From contig NZ_PGTC01000017.1 of assembly GCF_002786295.1 (NCBI RefSeq), positions 390,861-454,860 of the forward strand: a stretch of DNA of 64,000 nucleotides, given 5' to 3'. The notes under the pieces are model-generated. The model was not told the DNA's origin, did no database searches, and saw nothing but the letters and a program-made list of their open reading frames with translations. Positions within the stretch are counted from its first letter, which is position 1. Each line of letters opens with the position of its first letter. The translations under genes and the position numbers were made by a program. The stretch is from Pseudooceanicola marinus (GTDB taxonomy: Bacteria > Pseudomonadota > Alphaproteobacteria > Rhodobacterales > Rhodobacteraceae). This document shows positions 19,345 to 29,077 of the stretch, in pieces.

Positions 19345-19347
19345 CGC

Positions 19348-22101
19348 CTATTTCTCCTGTTTGCGCAGCAGCAGAGTGCTGAGCAGGACCATGGTCGGGC
19401 CGATCACCGCCAGCGCCAGAACATCCGGCCCCAGAGACGTCAGGTCCAGCGCCTTGGCGAAGACGCCGCGCGCGATGGTGACGAAATACGACGCCGGGAA
19501 GATCTGGGCGATCACCGCCCCGCCCCCTTCCAGCGACGACACCGGGTCGATCATGCCGGAATACTGCACCGAGGGGATCATGGTCAGCAGCGCCGTGGCG
19601 AAGATTGCCGCGATCTGACTGCGCATGAAACTGGACATCACCAGGCCGAAACCGGTCGAGGCCAGGGTGAACAGCAGCGCCGCCAGCGTCAGCGTCGCGA
19701 AGGAGCCGGAGATCGGCACGCCGAAGACGGTGATCGCCGCCACCACCAGCACCAGGTAGTTCAGCATGGCCACCACCACGTAGGGCAACTGCTTGCCCAG
19801 GATGAACTCCAGCCGGGTGACCGGGGTAACGTAGAGATTGACGATGGAGCCCATCTCCTTCTCGCGCACCACGCTGAGCGCGGCCAGCATCGCCGGGATC
19901 AGCATCAGCAACAGCGGGATGACCGCCGGCACCATGGCCGAAAGACTGCGCATGTCGGGATTGTAGCGATAGCGCATTTCCAGGTCGAAGGCGCTGGCCA
20001 CGGCGGCATCGCCGTAGACCTCCCGCGCCTTTTCCTGAAGATACCAGGCGTGGATGCCCTGAACGTAGCCGCTGACCGTCTCGGCGCGCATCGGCATGGC
20101 GCCATCGATCCAGGCCGCCACGGCCACGTCGCGGCCGCGTTCCAGATCGGCGGCGAACCCGGGGGGCACCTCGATCGCCAGGCTGATCTCACCCGAGCGC
20201 ATCCGCTGGTCCATGTCCGCGTAGCTGGTCAGGTCGGGCCGCTGGAGGAAATAGCGCGAGCCGGCGATCTGCTGCACGTAGTCGCGGCTGGTGACGGTAT
20301 TGTCCCGATCCAGCACGGCGAAGGTCAGATCCTCCACATCCATGTTGATGCCGTAGCCCACCACGAACATCAGCAGGACGGAGCCGAGTACGGCCATGGC
20401 GGCGCGGATGCGGTCGCGCGCCAGTTCCAGCGCCTCGCGCCGCGCATAGGAAAACATCCGACCCAGGCTGAAATGGCGCTGCACCCCGCCGCGCGCGGCA
20501 TGCAGCGGCAAAGCCTCAGAGGCGTCCTGCGGCGCGGGATCGGCGCCACTGGCGGTGGTCAGATGGCCGATGAAGGCCTCCTCCAGGGTCTTGGCGCCCG
20601 CCCCTTGGCGGATGCCCTCCGGCGTGTCGCTGACCAGCACGCGCCCTGCGTGCATCAGCGAGATCCGATCACAGCGCTCCGCCTCGTTCATGAAGTGCGT
20701 CGAGATGAAGATCGTCACCCCGTCGCCGCGCGACAGGTCCGACAGGATCTGCCAGAAATGATCCCGTGCCACCGGATCGACGCCCGAGGTCGGCTCATCC
20801 AGGATCAGGATGTCGGGGGCGTGGATCATCGCGGTGGCCAGCGACATGCGCTGCCGGATCCCGAGGGGCAGACCGTCAGGATAGCTGTCGCCCACGCTTT
20901 GCAGGTCGAACCGCTGCAGCATTTCCTCGACCCGCTCGGGGATGTCCTCGGGTGGCAGGGCGTAGAGCTTGCCATGCAGTTCCAGGTTCTGCCGCACCGT
21001 CAGTTCGCGGTAGAGCGAAAAGGCCTGGCTCATGTAGCCGATGCGCCGCCGCGTGGTCAGATCCCCCGCCTCCAGCGGCTCGCCAAACAGCTCCGCCTTG
21101 CCCTCGCTGGGGGCCAGCAGGCCGGTCAGCATTTTCATCGTCGTGGTCTTGCCGCAGCCGTTGGAGCCCAGGAAACCGAAGATCTCGCCCTTGGGAATGC
21201 GGAAGCTGACATCCTCGACGGCGGTGAAATCGCCAAAGCGCATGGTCAGGTGTTCGGCCTCGATGGCATAGCCCGCGTCGTCGCCCGCGCGCGGCGGGAT
21301 CGTCACCGTGTGATGCGCCCCGCGCAGGGCCTCCGGCAGCAAGGCGATGAAGGCGCCGTCCAGATCCGCCTCGCCGGTCCGCTCCAGCAGGGCCTGGGGC
21401 GTGCCGGTGGCCAGCACCCGGCCGTCGTGCATGGCACATAGCCAGTCAAAACGCGCGGCCTCTTCCATGTAGGCGGTGGCGACGATGACGCTCATCCCCG
21501 GGCGGCGGGCGCGGATCACGTCGATCAGATCCCAGAACTGGCGGCGGGACAGCGGATCGACGCCCGTGGTCGGCTCATCCAGGATCAGCAGATCCGGGTC
21601 GTGGATCAGGGCGCAGCACAGGCCCAGCTTCTGCTTCATCCCACCCGATAGCTTGCCCGCCGGACGATCGCGGAAGGGCGCAAGGCCGGTGGCGCGCAAC
21701 AGCTCGTCGATGCGCGCCTCACGTTCTGCGCGGTCAAGGCCGAAGAGACGGCCGAAGAAATCCACGTTCTCGAAAACCGACAGCGTGGCGTAGAGGTTTC
21801 GTCCAAGCCCCTGGGGCATATAGGCAATTCGCGGGCAAGAGCGGCTGCGATGGGACCGCTTGCGCATGTCGCCCTCCAGCACCCGCAGATGACCGTCCTG
21901 CATGCGGCGGGCGCCGGCGACCAGCGACAGCAGGCTGGATTTGCCCACGCCATCGGGCCCGATCAGCCCGGCCATGACACCGGCAGGAATATCCAGGGTG
22001 ATGTCGCGCAGCGCCTGCGTCCGCCCGTAGGCCAGGCTGACGCCCTGCAATTGCACCACCGGGGGCGACGTCCCCGCGCCCGCCACAGGGGGCTGGGTCA
22101 T
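19348..22101 (-). CDS. ABC transporter fusion: two ATPase domains plus ABC-2 permease (RbbA-like)
   Basis: A 917-residue fusion. The first nucleotide-binding domain (about 15-240) has [17 protein letters not shown] and [12 protein letters not shown]; the second (about 285-510) has [17 protein letters not shown] and a degenerate signature [31 protein letters not shown]. An ABC-2 permease half (about 560-917) follows, with [23 protein letters not shown]. This architecture is that of RbbA/YhiH (about 911 aa). Its start overlaps the HlyD-like stop by 4 bp (ATGA), so expression is coupled. It exports an unknown substrate; the ribosome link reported for E. coli RbbA is not assumed here. Confidence 0.92.
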   Translation of the reverse strand: MTQPPVAGAGTSPPVVQLQGVSLAYGRTQALRDITLDIPAGVMAGLIGPDGVGKSSLLSLVAGARRMQDGHLRVLEGDMRKRSHRSRSCPRIAYMPQGLGRNLYATLSVFENVDFFGRLFGLDRAEREARIDELLRATGLAPFRDRPAGKLSGGMKQKLGLCCALIHDPDLLILDEPTTGVDPLSRRQFWDLIDVIRARRPGMSVIVATAYMEEAARFDWLCAMHDGRVLATGTPQALLERTGEADLDGAFIALLPEALRGAHHTVTIPPRAGDDAGYAIEAEHLTMRFGDFTAVEDVSFRIPKGEIFGFLGSNGCGKTTTMKMLTGLLAPSEGKAELFGEPLEAGDLTTRRRIGYMSQAFSLYRELTVRQNLELHGKLYALPPEDIPERVEEMLQRFDLQSVGDSYPDGLPLGIRQRMSLATAMIHAPDILILDEPTSGVDPVARDHFWQILSDLSRGDGVTIFISTHFMNEAERCDRISLMHAGRVLVSDTPEGIRQGAGAKTLEEAFIGHLTTASGADPAPQDASEALPLHAARGGVQRHFSLGRMFSYARREALELARDRIRAAMAVLGSVLLMFVVGYGINMDVEDLTFAVLDRDNTVTSRDYVQQIAGSRYFLQRPDLTSYADMDQRMRSGEISLAIEVPPGFAADLERGRDVAVAAWIDGAMPMRAETVSGYVQGIHAWYLQEKAREVYGDAAVASAFDLEMRYRYNPDMRSLSAMVPAVIPLLLMLIPAMLAALSVVREKEMGSIVNLYVTPVTRLEFILGKQLPYVVVAMLNYLVLVVAAITVFGVPISGSFATLTLAALLFTLASTGFGLVMSSFMRSQIAAIFATALLTMIPSVQYSGMIDPVSSLEGGGAVIAQIFPASYFVTIARGVFAKALDLTSLGPDVLALAVIGPTMVLLSTLLLRKQEK

Positions 22102-23213
22102 TGCCCGTCCCCGCCGGCCAGGCCGGTGGCGTCATCAGCGCGGTGGTCGGGCACCAGGGGCGGCAGATCGGCCGGCCAGTCGGCCTGCGGATCGACACGC
22201 ACATAGGTCACGCCCGGCAGGCCGGTCTTCACGAACTCGCTGTATTCGTTCAGCAGATCCACATCGACCTTGGCGCGCACACGGAACATCAGCTTCTCGC
22301 GCTCGATCTCGGTCTCGACCGTCTTCGGGGTGAATTGCGCCACGTCCGCGACGAAGGAAATGGTGGCAGGTACGGAGTAGTTCGGCACCGCGTCCAGCAG
22401 GATCCGTGCCTCCGTCTCCAGGCCGATCCGGCCCGCCTGCGCCGTGGGCAGGAAGAAGGACATGTAGACGTCGCTCAAATCCACCATGTTGATGACGCGC
22501 CCCCCGGCGGCCACGATCTCGCCCTCGCGCGCCACAAGATACTGCACGCGCCCGTCGCGCGGGGCGACCAGATCGTTATCCTCGATCTGCACCTGGATCA
22601 GGTCGATCTGCGCCTGTGCGGCCTCAACGGCGGCCTGGGCATCGACGACGGCGGCCTGGGCGGAGTTGATTCCCGCCTCGGCGGCGGCGGACTGGGCCTC
22701 GGAGGCAGCAATGGCGGCCTTGGCGCTCAGTGCCGCGGCGCGGGCACTGTCCAGCGTCGCATCCGAGACGGTGGCGTTCTGTGCCAGAACCTCGGTGCGT
22801 TCGTATTGTTTCTGCGCCGCGTCATAAGAGGCCTGCGCCTCCTCGATCTGGGCATCCGCCGCGCGCTTCTCGGCCTCGGCCTGACGCACCCGGATGCGGG
22901 CGCTGTCGACGCTCAGTTCGGCGCGGGTCAACTGCGCCTCGGCCTGTTTCAGGGAGGCCTCCAGCTGGCGGCTGTCGAGACGCGCCAGCAGCTGCCCCTC
23001 GCTGACCAGTTCACCTTCGTTCACCAGGATTTCCGCGATACGTCCCGGGGCCTTGGCGGCTACGTCGATCTCCACCGCCTCCAGCCGGCCATTGCCCTGG
23101 GCAATGCCGGGCGTGGCATCGGTGCCGTTCAGATCTGTCCAAAGGACATAGGCCACGACCGCCGCGACGACGGCGAGACCCGGGATCAGGAATTTCGAGG
23201 AAGACTTCGCCAT
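22098..23213 (-). CDS. HlyD/YhiI-type periplasmic adaptor (membrane fusion protein)
   Basis: A 371-residue adaptor: an N-terminal anchor helix ([18 protein letters not shown]), a barrel-sandwich half motif ([39 protein letters not shown]), a long Ala/Glu/Gln-rich coiled-coil hairpin (about 75-205), then the second half motif ([26 protein letters not shown]). It links the inner-membrane ABC transporter to an outer-membrane channel. The start at 23213 ([12 protein letters not shown]) has AGGA upstream. It is the first gene of the three-gene export operon. Confidence 0.92.
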   Translation of the reverse strand: MAKSSSKFLIPGLAVVAAVVAYVLWTDLNGTDATPGIAQGNGRLEAVEIDVAAKAPGRIAEILVNEGELVSEGQLLARLDSRQLEASLKQAEAQLTRAELSVDSARIRVRQAEAEKRAADAQIEEAQASYDAAQKQYERTEVLAQNATVSDATLDSARAAALSAKAAIAASEAQSAAAEAGINSAQAAVVDAQAAVEAAQAQIDLIQVQIEDNDLVAPRDGRVQYLVAREGEIVAAGGRVINMVDLSDVYMSFFLPTAQAGRIGLETEARILLDAVPNYSVPATISFVADVAQFTPKTVETEIEREKLMFRVRAKVDVDLLNEYSEFVKTGLPGVTYVRVDPQADWPADLPPLVPDHRADDATGLAGGDGQ

Positions 23214-23334
23214 GGGGAGATCCTTTGCAGCGCGACGTGCGCTCAGCCTAGCGCCTCTGCATTGCAGCATTCAACCGCGCAGGGGGTCGCAGGGGCAGAT
23301 TTCCAAACCGCGCAGTTCAGCGTCCTGCCCCGGA

Positions 23335-24258
23335 TCAGCCCCCCGGCGCAGGTCGCTCCCCGGCCTCCCAGTCGGCCAGCAGGCGGCGCAGCTCCCGCAG
23401 GAAGATCCGCGCGGCGGAGCCCGCCTGTACCGGCCCGAGTGTCATGGCGTAGATGTCGAAGATCACCTCGGGTGCCAGGTCCAGCACCTCGAAGCCGGAG
23501 GTGTTCTGGAAGTGGATGGTGAACTCGTCCGCCAGGGAGGCAGTTTCCAGCGCCTGGCACAGCGGCGGCACCAGGCTGAGGGAATTGACCGTCACCTGGG
23601 CGGAGAAATCCAAGTCATGCCCGGCCAGCGCCTGGGCCAACACCTTGCCGACCGGTCCGCGCAGGGTCGACCCCAGCAGGGAAACGCCCGACAGGTCCTC
23701 CACCGGGACCGGCCCTGGCCCTGCCAGCGGGCTGCCCGGCGGCACCAGCAGGCGCAGCCGTCCCTGCCCCAGCCGTTCCAGCCGCACGTCCTCGGCTTGC
23801 ACGCGGCCCGCGACGATGCACAGGTCCACCTGACCCGCGCGCAGCGCCGCCAGCTGTTGCGCCAGGGTGCCCACGTCCAGCGTCATCGCAAGCCCCGGCA
23901 GGGCCTCCAGCGCATGGGCCACGGAGCGGGGCACGAAATGTGGGGTCAGCATATTCACCGTCATCAGCGACAGGGTCTGCCCCTCGCCCTGGCGCAGGGC
24001 CTCGATGCGATTCTCCAGCCGGGTGACGCCATCGAAGAGAAAGCGGCTTTCGCCGTAGATTGCGTCGGCCTCCGCCGTGGGCATCACCCGCCCCTTGTCC
24101 AGGACGAACAGCGACAGACCCAGCGCCGCCTCGAAATCGCGCAGGTGGCGCGACACCGTGGGCTGCGACAAACGCAATGACCGGGCGGCCGCCGAGATGG
24201 AGTCGTTTTCATAGACCGCGCAGAAAACCTGCAACCTTTGCAAGGTGATAGGTCGCAT
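23335..24258 (-). CDS. LysR family transcriptional regulator
   Basis: A 307-residue LysR protein. The winged helix-turn-helix is at about 5-65 (LQRLQVFCAVYENDSISAAARSLRLSQPTVSRHLRDFEAALG), followed by a periplasmic-binding-like effector domain (about 95-295). It is divergent from the TRAP transporter and D-aminoacylase-like operon, and a dyad of LysR type lies between them at 24293-24313. It probably controls those genes in response to their substrate. It lies after, but is not part of, the export operon. Confidence 0.92.
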   Translation of the reverse strand: MRPITLQRLQVFCAVYENDSISAAARSLRLSQPTVSRHLRDFEAALGLSLFVLDKGRVMPTAEADAIYGESRFLFDGVTRLENRIEALRQGEGQTLSLMTVNMLTPHFVPRSVAHALEALPGLAMTLDVGTLAQQLAALRAGQVDLCIVAGRVQAEDVRLERLGQGRLRLLVPPGSPLAGPGPVPVEDLSGVSLLGSTLRGPVGKVLAQALAGHDLDFSAQVTVNSLSLVPPLCQALETASLADEFTIHFQNTSGFEVLDLAPEVIFDIYAMTLGPVQAGSAARIFLRELRRLLADWEAGERPAPGG

Positions 24259-24292
24259 CCCCGGACGCCTCCTAAAGATGTTTTTCCAAAAT

Positions 24293-24313
24293 CCTATAGA
24301 AGAATACTATGGG
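24293..24313. promoter_or_regulatory. LysR-type operator candidate upstream of TRAP operon
   Basis: A near-perfect 21-bp dyad with ATAG-N7-CTAT at its core and CC/GG ends, containing the T-N11-A pattern of LysR boxes. It is 35 bp from the LysR start and about 130 bp before the DctM-like GTG start. Confidence 0.6.
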
Positions 24314-24441
24314 TAGACCAAATCTTTTCTATTTTCCGACGGCGGGTCCTGGGCAAGCTTACCTCCCAGACAGAGGGCGCCGACAGAGCGCCCGCAACGC
24401 GCCCCGCGACCACCGGGGCCAGGGAACGACAGGGACGCGAC

Positions 24442-25728
24442 GTGCCAGCCGCCATCATACTCGCCTTCACCACGCTTGCGCTGCTTGCGGGATCGGCCAT
24501 CGCCTATGTCATAGGCGCCTCGGCGATCCTGACCTTCATCGCCGCCGGGCGCGAAAGCTTCATGGCCGTGCTGCCCCAGCGCCTGTTCAGCCAGCTGGAC
24601 AGCTTCGCCTTCCTGGCCATGCCGCTGTTCATCTTCGCCGGTGACCTGATGAACCGGGGCGGCCTGGCCTCGGCGCTGATCGACTTCTGCATGAGCTTTC
24701 TCGGGCGCCTGAAGGGGGGCCTGGGCCATGTGAACGTCGCCACCTCGGTCTTCTTCGCCGGCGTCTCGGGCTCCGCCGTCAGCGACGCCGCCGCCCTTGG
24801 CAATTCGCTGGTGCCGGAGATGCGGCGCCGGGGCTATTCGCTGGATTATGCCGCGGCGATCACCGGGGCCTCCTCGATCATCGGGCCGATCATCCCGCCC
24901 AGCTCGATCCTGATCTTCTACGGCGCGCTGATGGAAACCAATGTCACCACGCTGTTTGCCGCCGGTATCGTGCCGGGCCTCTTGCTGGCCGCGATGCTGA
25001 TGGCGATGAATGCCTTCTACGCCTGGCGCGACGACCATCCCGGCGGCAAGGGCGCCGAGGTGCCGCGCTTCTTCCCCTCGCTGATCCGTGCGCTGCCGGC
25101 GATGCTGCTGCCGATCATCATCCTGGGCGGTACGCTCTTCGGCTTCATGACGCCCGCGGAGGCCGCAGCGGTGGCGGTCATCGCGGCGCTTGTCATCGGC
25201 GTGGGCTACGGCAAGCTGGGCTGGCGCGACATCGGTGCCAGCCTGGAACGGACCGGGGTGATGCTGGGCGGACTCTTCATCATCCTTTGTGCCATCTCGA
25301 CCTTCAGCTACCTGGCCGCCCTGCTGCAATGGCCGCAGGCGATCCAGGCGGTGATCGAGGGCTGGGGCCTTGGCCCGATCCAGTACCTGATGCTGATCAA
25401 CGTGATCTTCCTCTGCGCCGGCATGGTGATGGACGTGAAGGCCGCCGTCGCCCTCTTCGCGCCGATCTTCGTTCCCGTGGCCCTGGCCATGGGCGTGGAC
25501 CCCGTCCACCTCGGCATCGTCATCTGTTTCAATATCACCATCGGGCTGCTGTCGCCGCCCCTTGGTGGTGTCCTGCTGATCCTCGCGACCACGGTAAAGA
25601 TGGACTACTGGCGCCTGATGCGCGCCACCTTTCCCTTCTTCCTGGCCGAGGTCGTGTTGCTGATCGTGCTGACCTACATGCCCGATCTGACCCTGGCCCT
25701 GCCCCGCGCCCTGGGGCTGGCCCAATAA
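24442..25728 (+). CDS. TRAP transporter large permease (DctM family)
   Basis: A 428-residue membrane protein with about 12 helices that carries out Na+-driven uptake of organic acids with a periplasmic receptor. Family signatures: FAGDLMNRGGLASALIDF, ATSVFFAGVSGSAVSDAAALG, YAAAITGASSIIGPIIPPSSILIFYG and the C-terminal NITIGLLSPPLGGVLLI. The GTG at 24442 (VPAAIILAFTTLALLAG) has AGGGA 8 nt upstream and gives the standard length; longer frames start in non-conserved sequence. It is first in an M-P-Q gene order, where P-Q-M is more common. Confidence 0.95.
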   Translation: MPAAIILAFTTLALLAGSAIAYVIGASAILTFIAAGRESFMAVLPQRLFSQLDSFAFLAMPLFIFAGDLMNRGGLASALIDFCMSFLGRLKGGLGHVNVATSVFFAGVSGSAVSDAAALGNSLVPEMRRRGYSLDYAAAITGASSIIGPIIPPSSILIFYGALMETNVTTLFAAGIVPGLLLAAMLMAMNAFYAWRDDHPGGKGAEVPRFFPSLIRALPAMLLPIIILGGTLFGFMTPAEAAAVAVIAALVIGVGYGKLGWRDIGASLERTGVMLGGLFIILCAISTFSYLAALLQWPQAIQAVIEGWGLGPIQYLMLINVIFLCAGMVMDVKAAVALFAPIFVPVALAMGVDPVHLGIVICFNITIGLLSPPLGGVLLILATTVKMDYWRLMRATFPFFLAEVVLLIVLTYMPDLTLALPRALGLAQ

Positions 25729-25786
25729 CCCGAAGATCCCGTCTGCCGCCAAACCAACAACAGACAGACCAACAGAGGAGCCCCCA

Positions 25787-26770
25787 ATGACCTTTCTCAA
25801 AGCCACTCTCGGCGCCAGCGTCCTGGCCCTGATCGCCGCCACCGCCCAGGCCAGCGAAGTGAAGATCGCCATGAACGGCGTCGACGATCCCGAAACCAAT
25901 GCCGAGGCGGCCTTCGCCCACGGCTTCGCCGATGCGCTGGAGGGCAGTGAGTTCGACGTCTCGATCTTCCCCTCGGGCACTCTGGGTTCCGAAGATGAAC
26001 GCTTCGACCAGGTAGCTCAGGGCCTGGTGGAGGTGAACCTGGCCACGGTGTCGACCACCTACGGCATGTCACCACTGGTCAAGGGCGTCGCCCTGCCCTT
26101 CTTCTTCGCCGACAACGAGGAATTCGACGCGATCATCAACGACACCGCCATCCTGGAGGAGATGAACGCGCCCCTGGTCGAGAACGGCGTGCGCATCGTC
26201 GCCTTCAACTACATCGGCTCCTCCATTGGGATCCATAACGCGAAGAAGCCCATCGCCACGGTCGAGGACATGAGCGACCTGCGCTTCCGCGCACTGAACA
26301 AGGAACAGCTGGCCTTCCAGGAAGCCCTGGGCGCCACCGGCACCATCGTCGCCTGGTCGGAGGTGGCCAATGCCATTCAGACCGGCGTCGCCGACGGCTA
26401 TTTCAACGCGCCCAACAGCGCCATCCGTACGGGCCACACCGACTTCCTGACCCATTTCACCCCCGCCGGGATCTCTCCCTCGACCCGCGTCGCGCTGATC
26501 TCCGAAGACTGGTACGCCAACCTGTCGGACGAGGAGAAGGCCGAGATCGACGCCGCCATCGACGCGGGCATCGAGGCCAACCGCGCCTGGGTCGCCGACT
26601 GGTCCGTGTCGGTGCGCGAAAAGCACGAAGGCCTGGGCGTGACCTACACCGAGTTGGCCGAGGGCGAGCGCGAGAAGATGGCAGACCTGTCGGAAACCGT
26701 CTGGGAAAGCACCATGACGGCTGAGGACCTGGCGGCCTGGAAAGACGCCAAGGCCACGGTCACCGAGTAA
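25787..26770 (+). CDS. TRAP transporter periplasmic substrate-binding protein (DctP family)
   Basis: A 327-residue receptor with a signal peptide (MTFLKATLGASVLALIAATAQA, cleaved before SEVKIAMNG). DctP features: IFPSGTLGSEDERFDQVAQGLVEV, RFRALNKEQLAFQEALGATGTIVAWSEVANAIQTGVADGYFNAPNSAI with the ligand-carboxylate region, and a C-terminal helix. The neighbouring D-aminoacylase-like gene suggests the ligand may be an N-acyl amino acid or related carboxylate. GAGGAG precedes the ATG. Confidence 0.95.
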   Translation: MTFLKATLGASVLALIAATAQASEVKIAMNGVDDPETNAEAAFAHGFADALEGSEFDVSIFPSGTLGSEDERFDQVAQGLVEVNLATVSTTYGMSPLVKGVALPFFFADNEEFDAIINDTAILEEMNAPLVENGVRIVAFNYIGSSIGIHNAKKPIATVEDMSDLRFRALNKEQLAFQEALGATGTIVAWSEVANAIQTGVADGYFNAPNSAIRTGHTDFLTHFTPAGISPSTRVALISEDWYANLSDEEKAEIDAAIDAGIEANRAWVADWSVSVREKHEGLGVTYTELAEGEREKMADLSETVWESTMTAEDLAAWKDAKATVTE

Positions 26771-26795
26771 GCGACAGCAAAAGAGGACGGCTCCC

Positions 26796-27329
26796 ATGCA
26801 GAAAACGGCGCGTGTCATGATCGGGATCTCCAACGGGCTGGACCGTGTCGCCACGGTCCTGTCGGGGATCGCCATCGTCGTGCTCGTGGGGGCCGTCATG
26901 TTGCAGGTGGTGGCGCGCTACATCTTCCAGCAGCCCCCCGCATGGACCGAGGAACTGGCGCGCTACGCGATGATCTGGGCGGGCCTGCTGGGCGCCACTA
27001 TGAGCTTCAAGCGGCGCTTCGACCCGGCCCTGTTCAACGGCACCACCTCGACCCGTGGCCTGTTGGCCGTCGCTGCCGAGATCATGAAATCGGCGGTGGT
27101 GCTGATCTACCTGCTGCCCATCCTGTGGCACGTCTTCTACGGCCCCGGCATGAACCCTGCGCGCGGCTTCCTGCTGCGCCACAGCCGGTCGATGGCCGAT
27201 GCCCTTCCCTTCTCCACCGTCTGGGTCGCCGTGGCCGTGCCGCTGATGATCCTCTTCACCCTGTTCCATCTCGTCGCGCGCTGGTGCGGCGAGGAGGGAC
27301 CGCCGCAGCCGGACAACGACGCGACGTAA
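26796..27329 (+). CDS. TRAP transporter small permease (DctQ family)
   Basis: A 177-residue protein with four predicted helices. The DctQ signature is ARYIFQQPPAWTEELARYAMIWAGLLGATMSFKRR near residues 45-80. It pairs with the DctM protein to form the membrane part of the TRAP transporter. It lies 25 bp after the receptor gene and 28 bp before the hydrolase gene. Confidence 0.93.
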   Translation: MQKTARVMIGISNGLDRVATVLSGIAIVVLVGAVMLQVVARYIFQQPPAWTEELARYAMIWAGLLGATMSFKRRFDPALFNGTTSTRGLLAVAAEIMKSAVVLIYLLPILWHVFYGPGMNPARGFLLRHSRSMADALPFSTVWVAVAVPLMILFTLFHLVARWCGEEGPPQPDNDAT

Positions 27330-27357
27330 TTCCCCAATCCTTTCAAGGAGTTTCTCC

Positions 27358-28809
27358 ATGCACGCAGATCAGATCATCCGCGGGGCAGAGATCATCGACG
27401 GCACCGGCGCCCCGCGCCGCCGCGGCGATGTCGCGATCACCGACGACCGGATCGTCGCCACGGGCCCCCTGGACCACTGGACCGCAGGCCGCGAGATCGA
27501 GGCCCATGGCCGTATCGTCGCGCCGGGCTTCATCGACCCCCACGTGCACCACGATGCCGCGCTGTTCACCCAGCCCGACATGGAGTTCATGACCAACCAG
27601 GGGGTGACCACCGTCATCAACGGCAACTGCGGCTTTTCCATCGCGCCGGTGAAACGGCCCGAGAACCTGCCCGAACAGCTGAGGATGATCGCCGAACGTC
27701 CCGATCTGGTCTTCGGCACCTACGGCGAATACCACGCCCGCATCGCCGCCGAGCCGCCTGCGGTCAACGCCGCCTGCCTGATCGGCCAGTCCACCCTGCG
27801 CGCCAATGCGCTGGACGACCTCAGCAAGCCTGCCACCCGGGCCGAGCTGCATGTCATGGCCGCCCTTCTGGACGAGGCCCTGGGCGAAGGCGCGATCGGC
27901 GTCTCAACGGGGCCCTTCTATCCGCCGTCGCGCGCCTCCACCACCGAGGAGCTGATCGAGCTGGGCCGCGTCGCCCAGCGCCATGGCAAGCTTTACGTCA
28001 CCCACATGCGCGACGAAGGCGACCGGGTGGTCGAGGCGCTGGAGGAAACCTTCGAGGTGGGGCGGCAAAGCTGCTGCGGCGTGCATGTCTCGCATCACAA
28101 ATGCGCCGGGCTGGCCAATCACGGCATGTCCGAGACGACGCTGAAGATGATCGACGACTTCATCGCGGATCACGACGGCGGTCTGGACACCACCCCCTGG
28201 GTGGCCTCCTCGACCATTCTCAACTCGGGCCGGCACAAGCAGGCGACCCGCGTCATCGTCGCCGAAAGCGAACCCTACCCCGAAATGGCCGGCCGTGATC
28301 TGGACGACATCGCCCGGCAGTGGAACACCGACCTGGACGGCGCCATGGAACGGCTGCTGCCCGCCACCGGCATCTTCTTCATCATGGCCGAGGAGGACGT
28401 GCAGCGCATCCTCAGCTATGACCGCACGATCATCTGTTCCGACGGCATCCCCACGGGCAAGCACCCCCATCCCCGGGTCTGGGGCACCTTCCCCCGTGTT
28501 CTGGGCCACTACGCCCGTGACGTGGGTCTGTTCAGCCTGGAGACGGCGGTGAAGCGCATGACCTCGATGCCCGCCGACCGTTTCGGCCTGGGCGGGCGCG
28601 GGCGCATCGCCGTAGGCGCCTTCGCCGACCTGGTCATCTTCGACGCGGCCACGATCCGCGAGGGCGCCACCTTCGACAACCCGATCCGGCCGGCAACGGG
28701 GATCGACCGGGTCTTCGTCAATGGCACGGAGGTCTTTGCCTTCGGCCAGAAAACCGGCGCGCGCCCCGGCCGCCCGCTGACCCAGACCGCGCCGACCCAG
28801 GTGGTCTGA
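27358..28809 (+). CDS. N-acyl-D-amino-acid deacylase-like amidohydrolase
   Basis: A 483-residue amidohydrolase of the D-aminoacylase group. It begins ADQIIRGAEIIDGTGAPRRRGDVAI, has metal-binding APGFIDPHVHHD near residue 60, the D-aminoacylase-type Cys ligand in NGNCGFSIAPV near residue 86, VSTGPFYPP, THMRDEG, VSHHKCAG and a metal Asp in IICSDGIPTG. The C-terminal GRIAVGAFADLVIFD is typical. Family members hydrolyse N-acyl-D-amino acids or N-carbamoyl analogues. AAGGAG precedes the ATG. It is the last gene of the TRAP operon, so it probably acts on the imported compound. Exact substrate is unknown. Confidence 0.88.
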   Translation: MHADQIIRGAEIIDGTGAPRRRGDVAITDDRIVATGPLDHWTAGREIEAHGRIVAPGFIDPHVHHDAALFTQPDMEFMTNQGVTTVINGNCGFSIAPVKRPENLPEQLRMIAERPDLVFGTYGEYHARIAAEPPAVNAACLIGQSTLRANALDDLSKPATRAELHVMAALLDEALGEGAIGVSTGPFYPPSRASTTEELIELGRVAQRHGKLYVTHMRDEGDRVVEALEETFEVGRQSCCGVHVSHHKCAGLANHGMSETTLKMIDDFIADHDGGLDTTPWVASSTILNSGRHKQATRVIVAESEPYPEMAGRDLDDIARQWNTDLDGAMERLLPATGIFFIMAEEDVQRILSYDRTIICSDGIPTGKHPHPRVWGTFPRVLGHYARDVGLFSLETAVKRMTSMPADRFGLGGRGRIAVGAFADLVIFDAATIREGATFDNPIRPATGIDRVFVNGTEVFAFGQKTGARPGRPLTQTAPTQVV

Positions 28810-29077
28810 TCCGGGTGGTCTGACGCGACGGGACGGGCGGCCTGCCCGGCGGCCCTACTCCGGCCTGTCTCCGCGCCGGGGGCCGGTTCGTCCCGTCCGC
28901 GGGCGTCCCCTTTGCGCAAAGTCAGACCCGCGACGCCCCGACCTCATCGGCCACTGCCGCCGCGACATGCCCGGTATTGAGATCACTTCCAAGTTGACCC
29001 TTTCCTGTCTTTCCCGGCACTAGGCACCCAGATCAAGACAGGCGGTCCATTTCGACCGTATGGGGGAGGACCATTCC

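Noticed and set aside
24307..25980. A 557-codon minus-strand frame over the TRAP permease
   Set aside because: Shadow composition (Gly/His/Asp/Gln-rich) opposite a clear DctM membrane protein.
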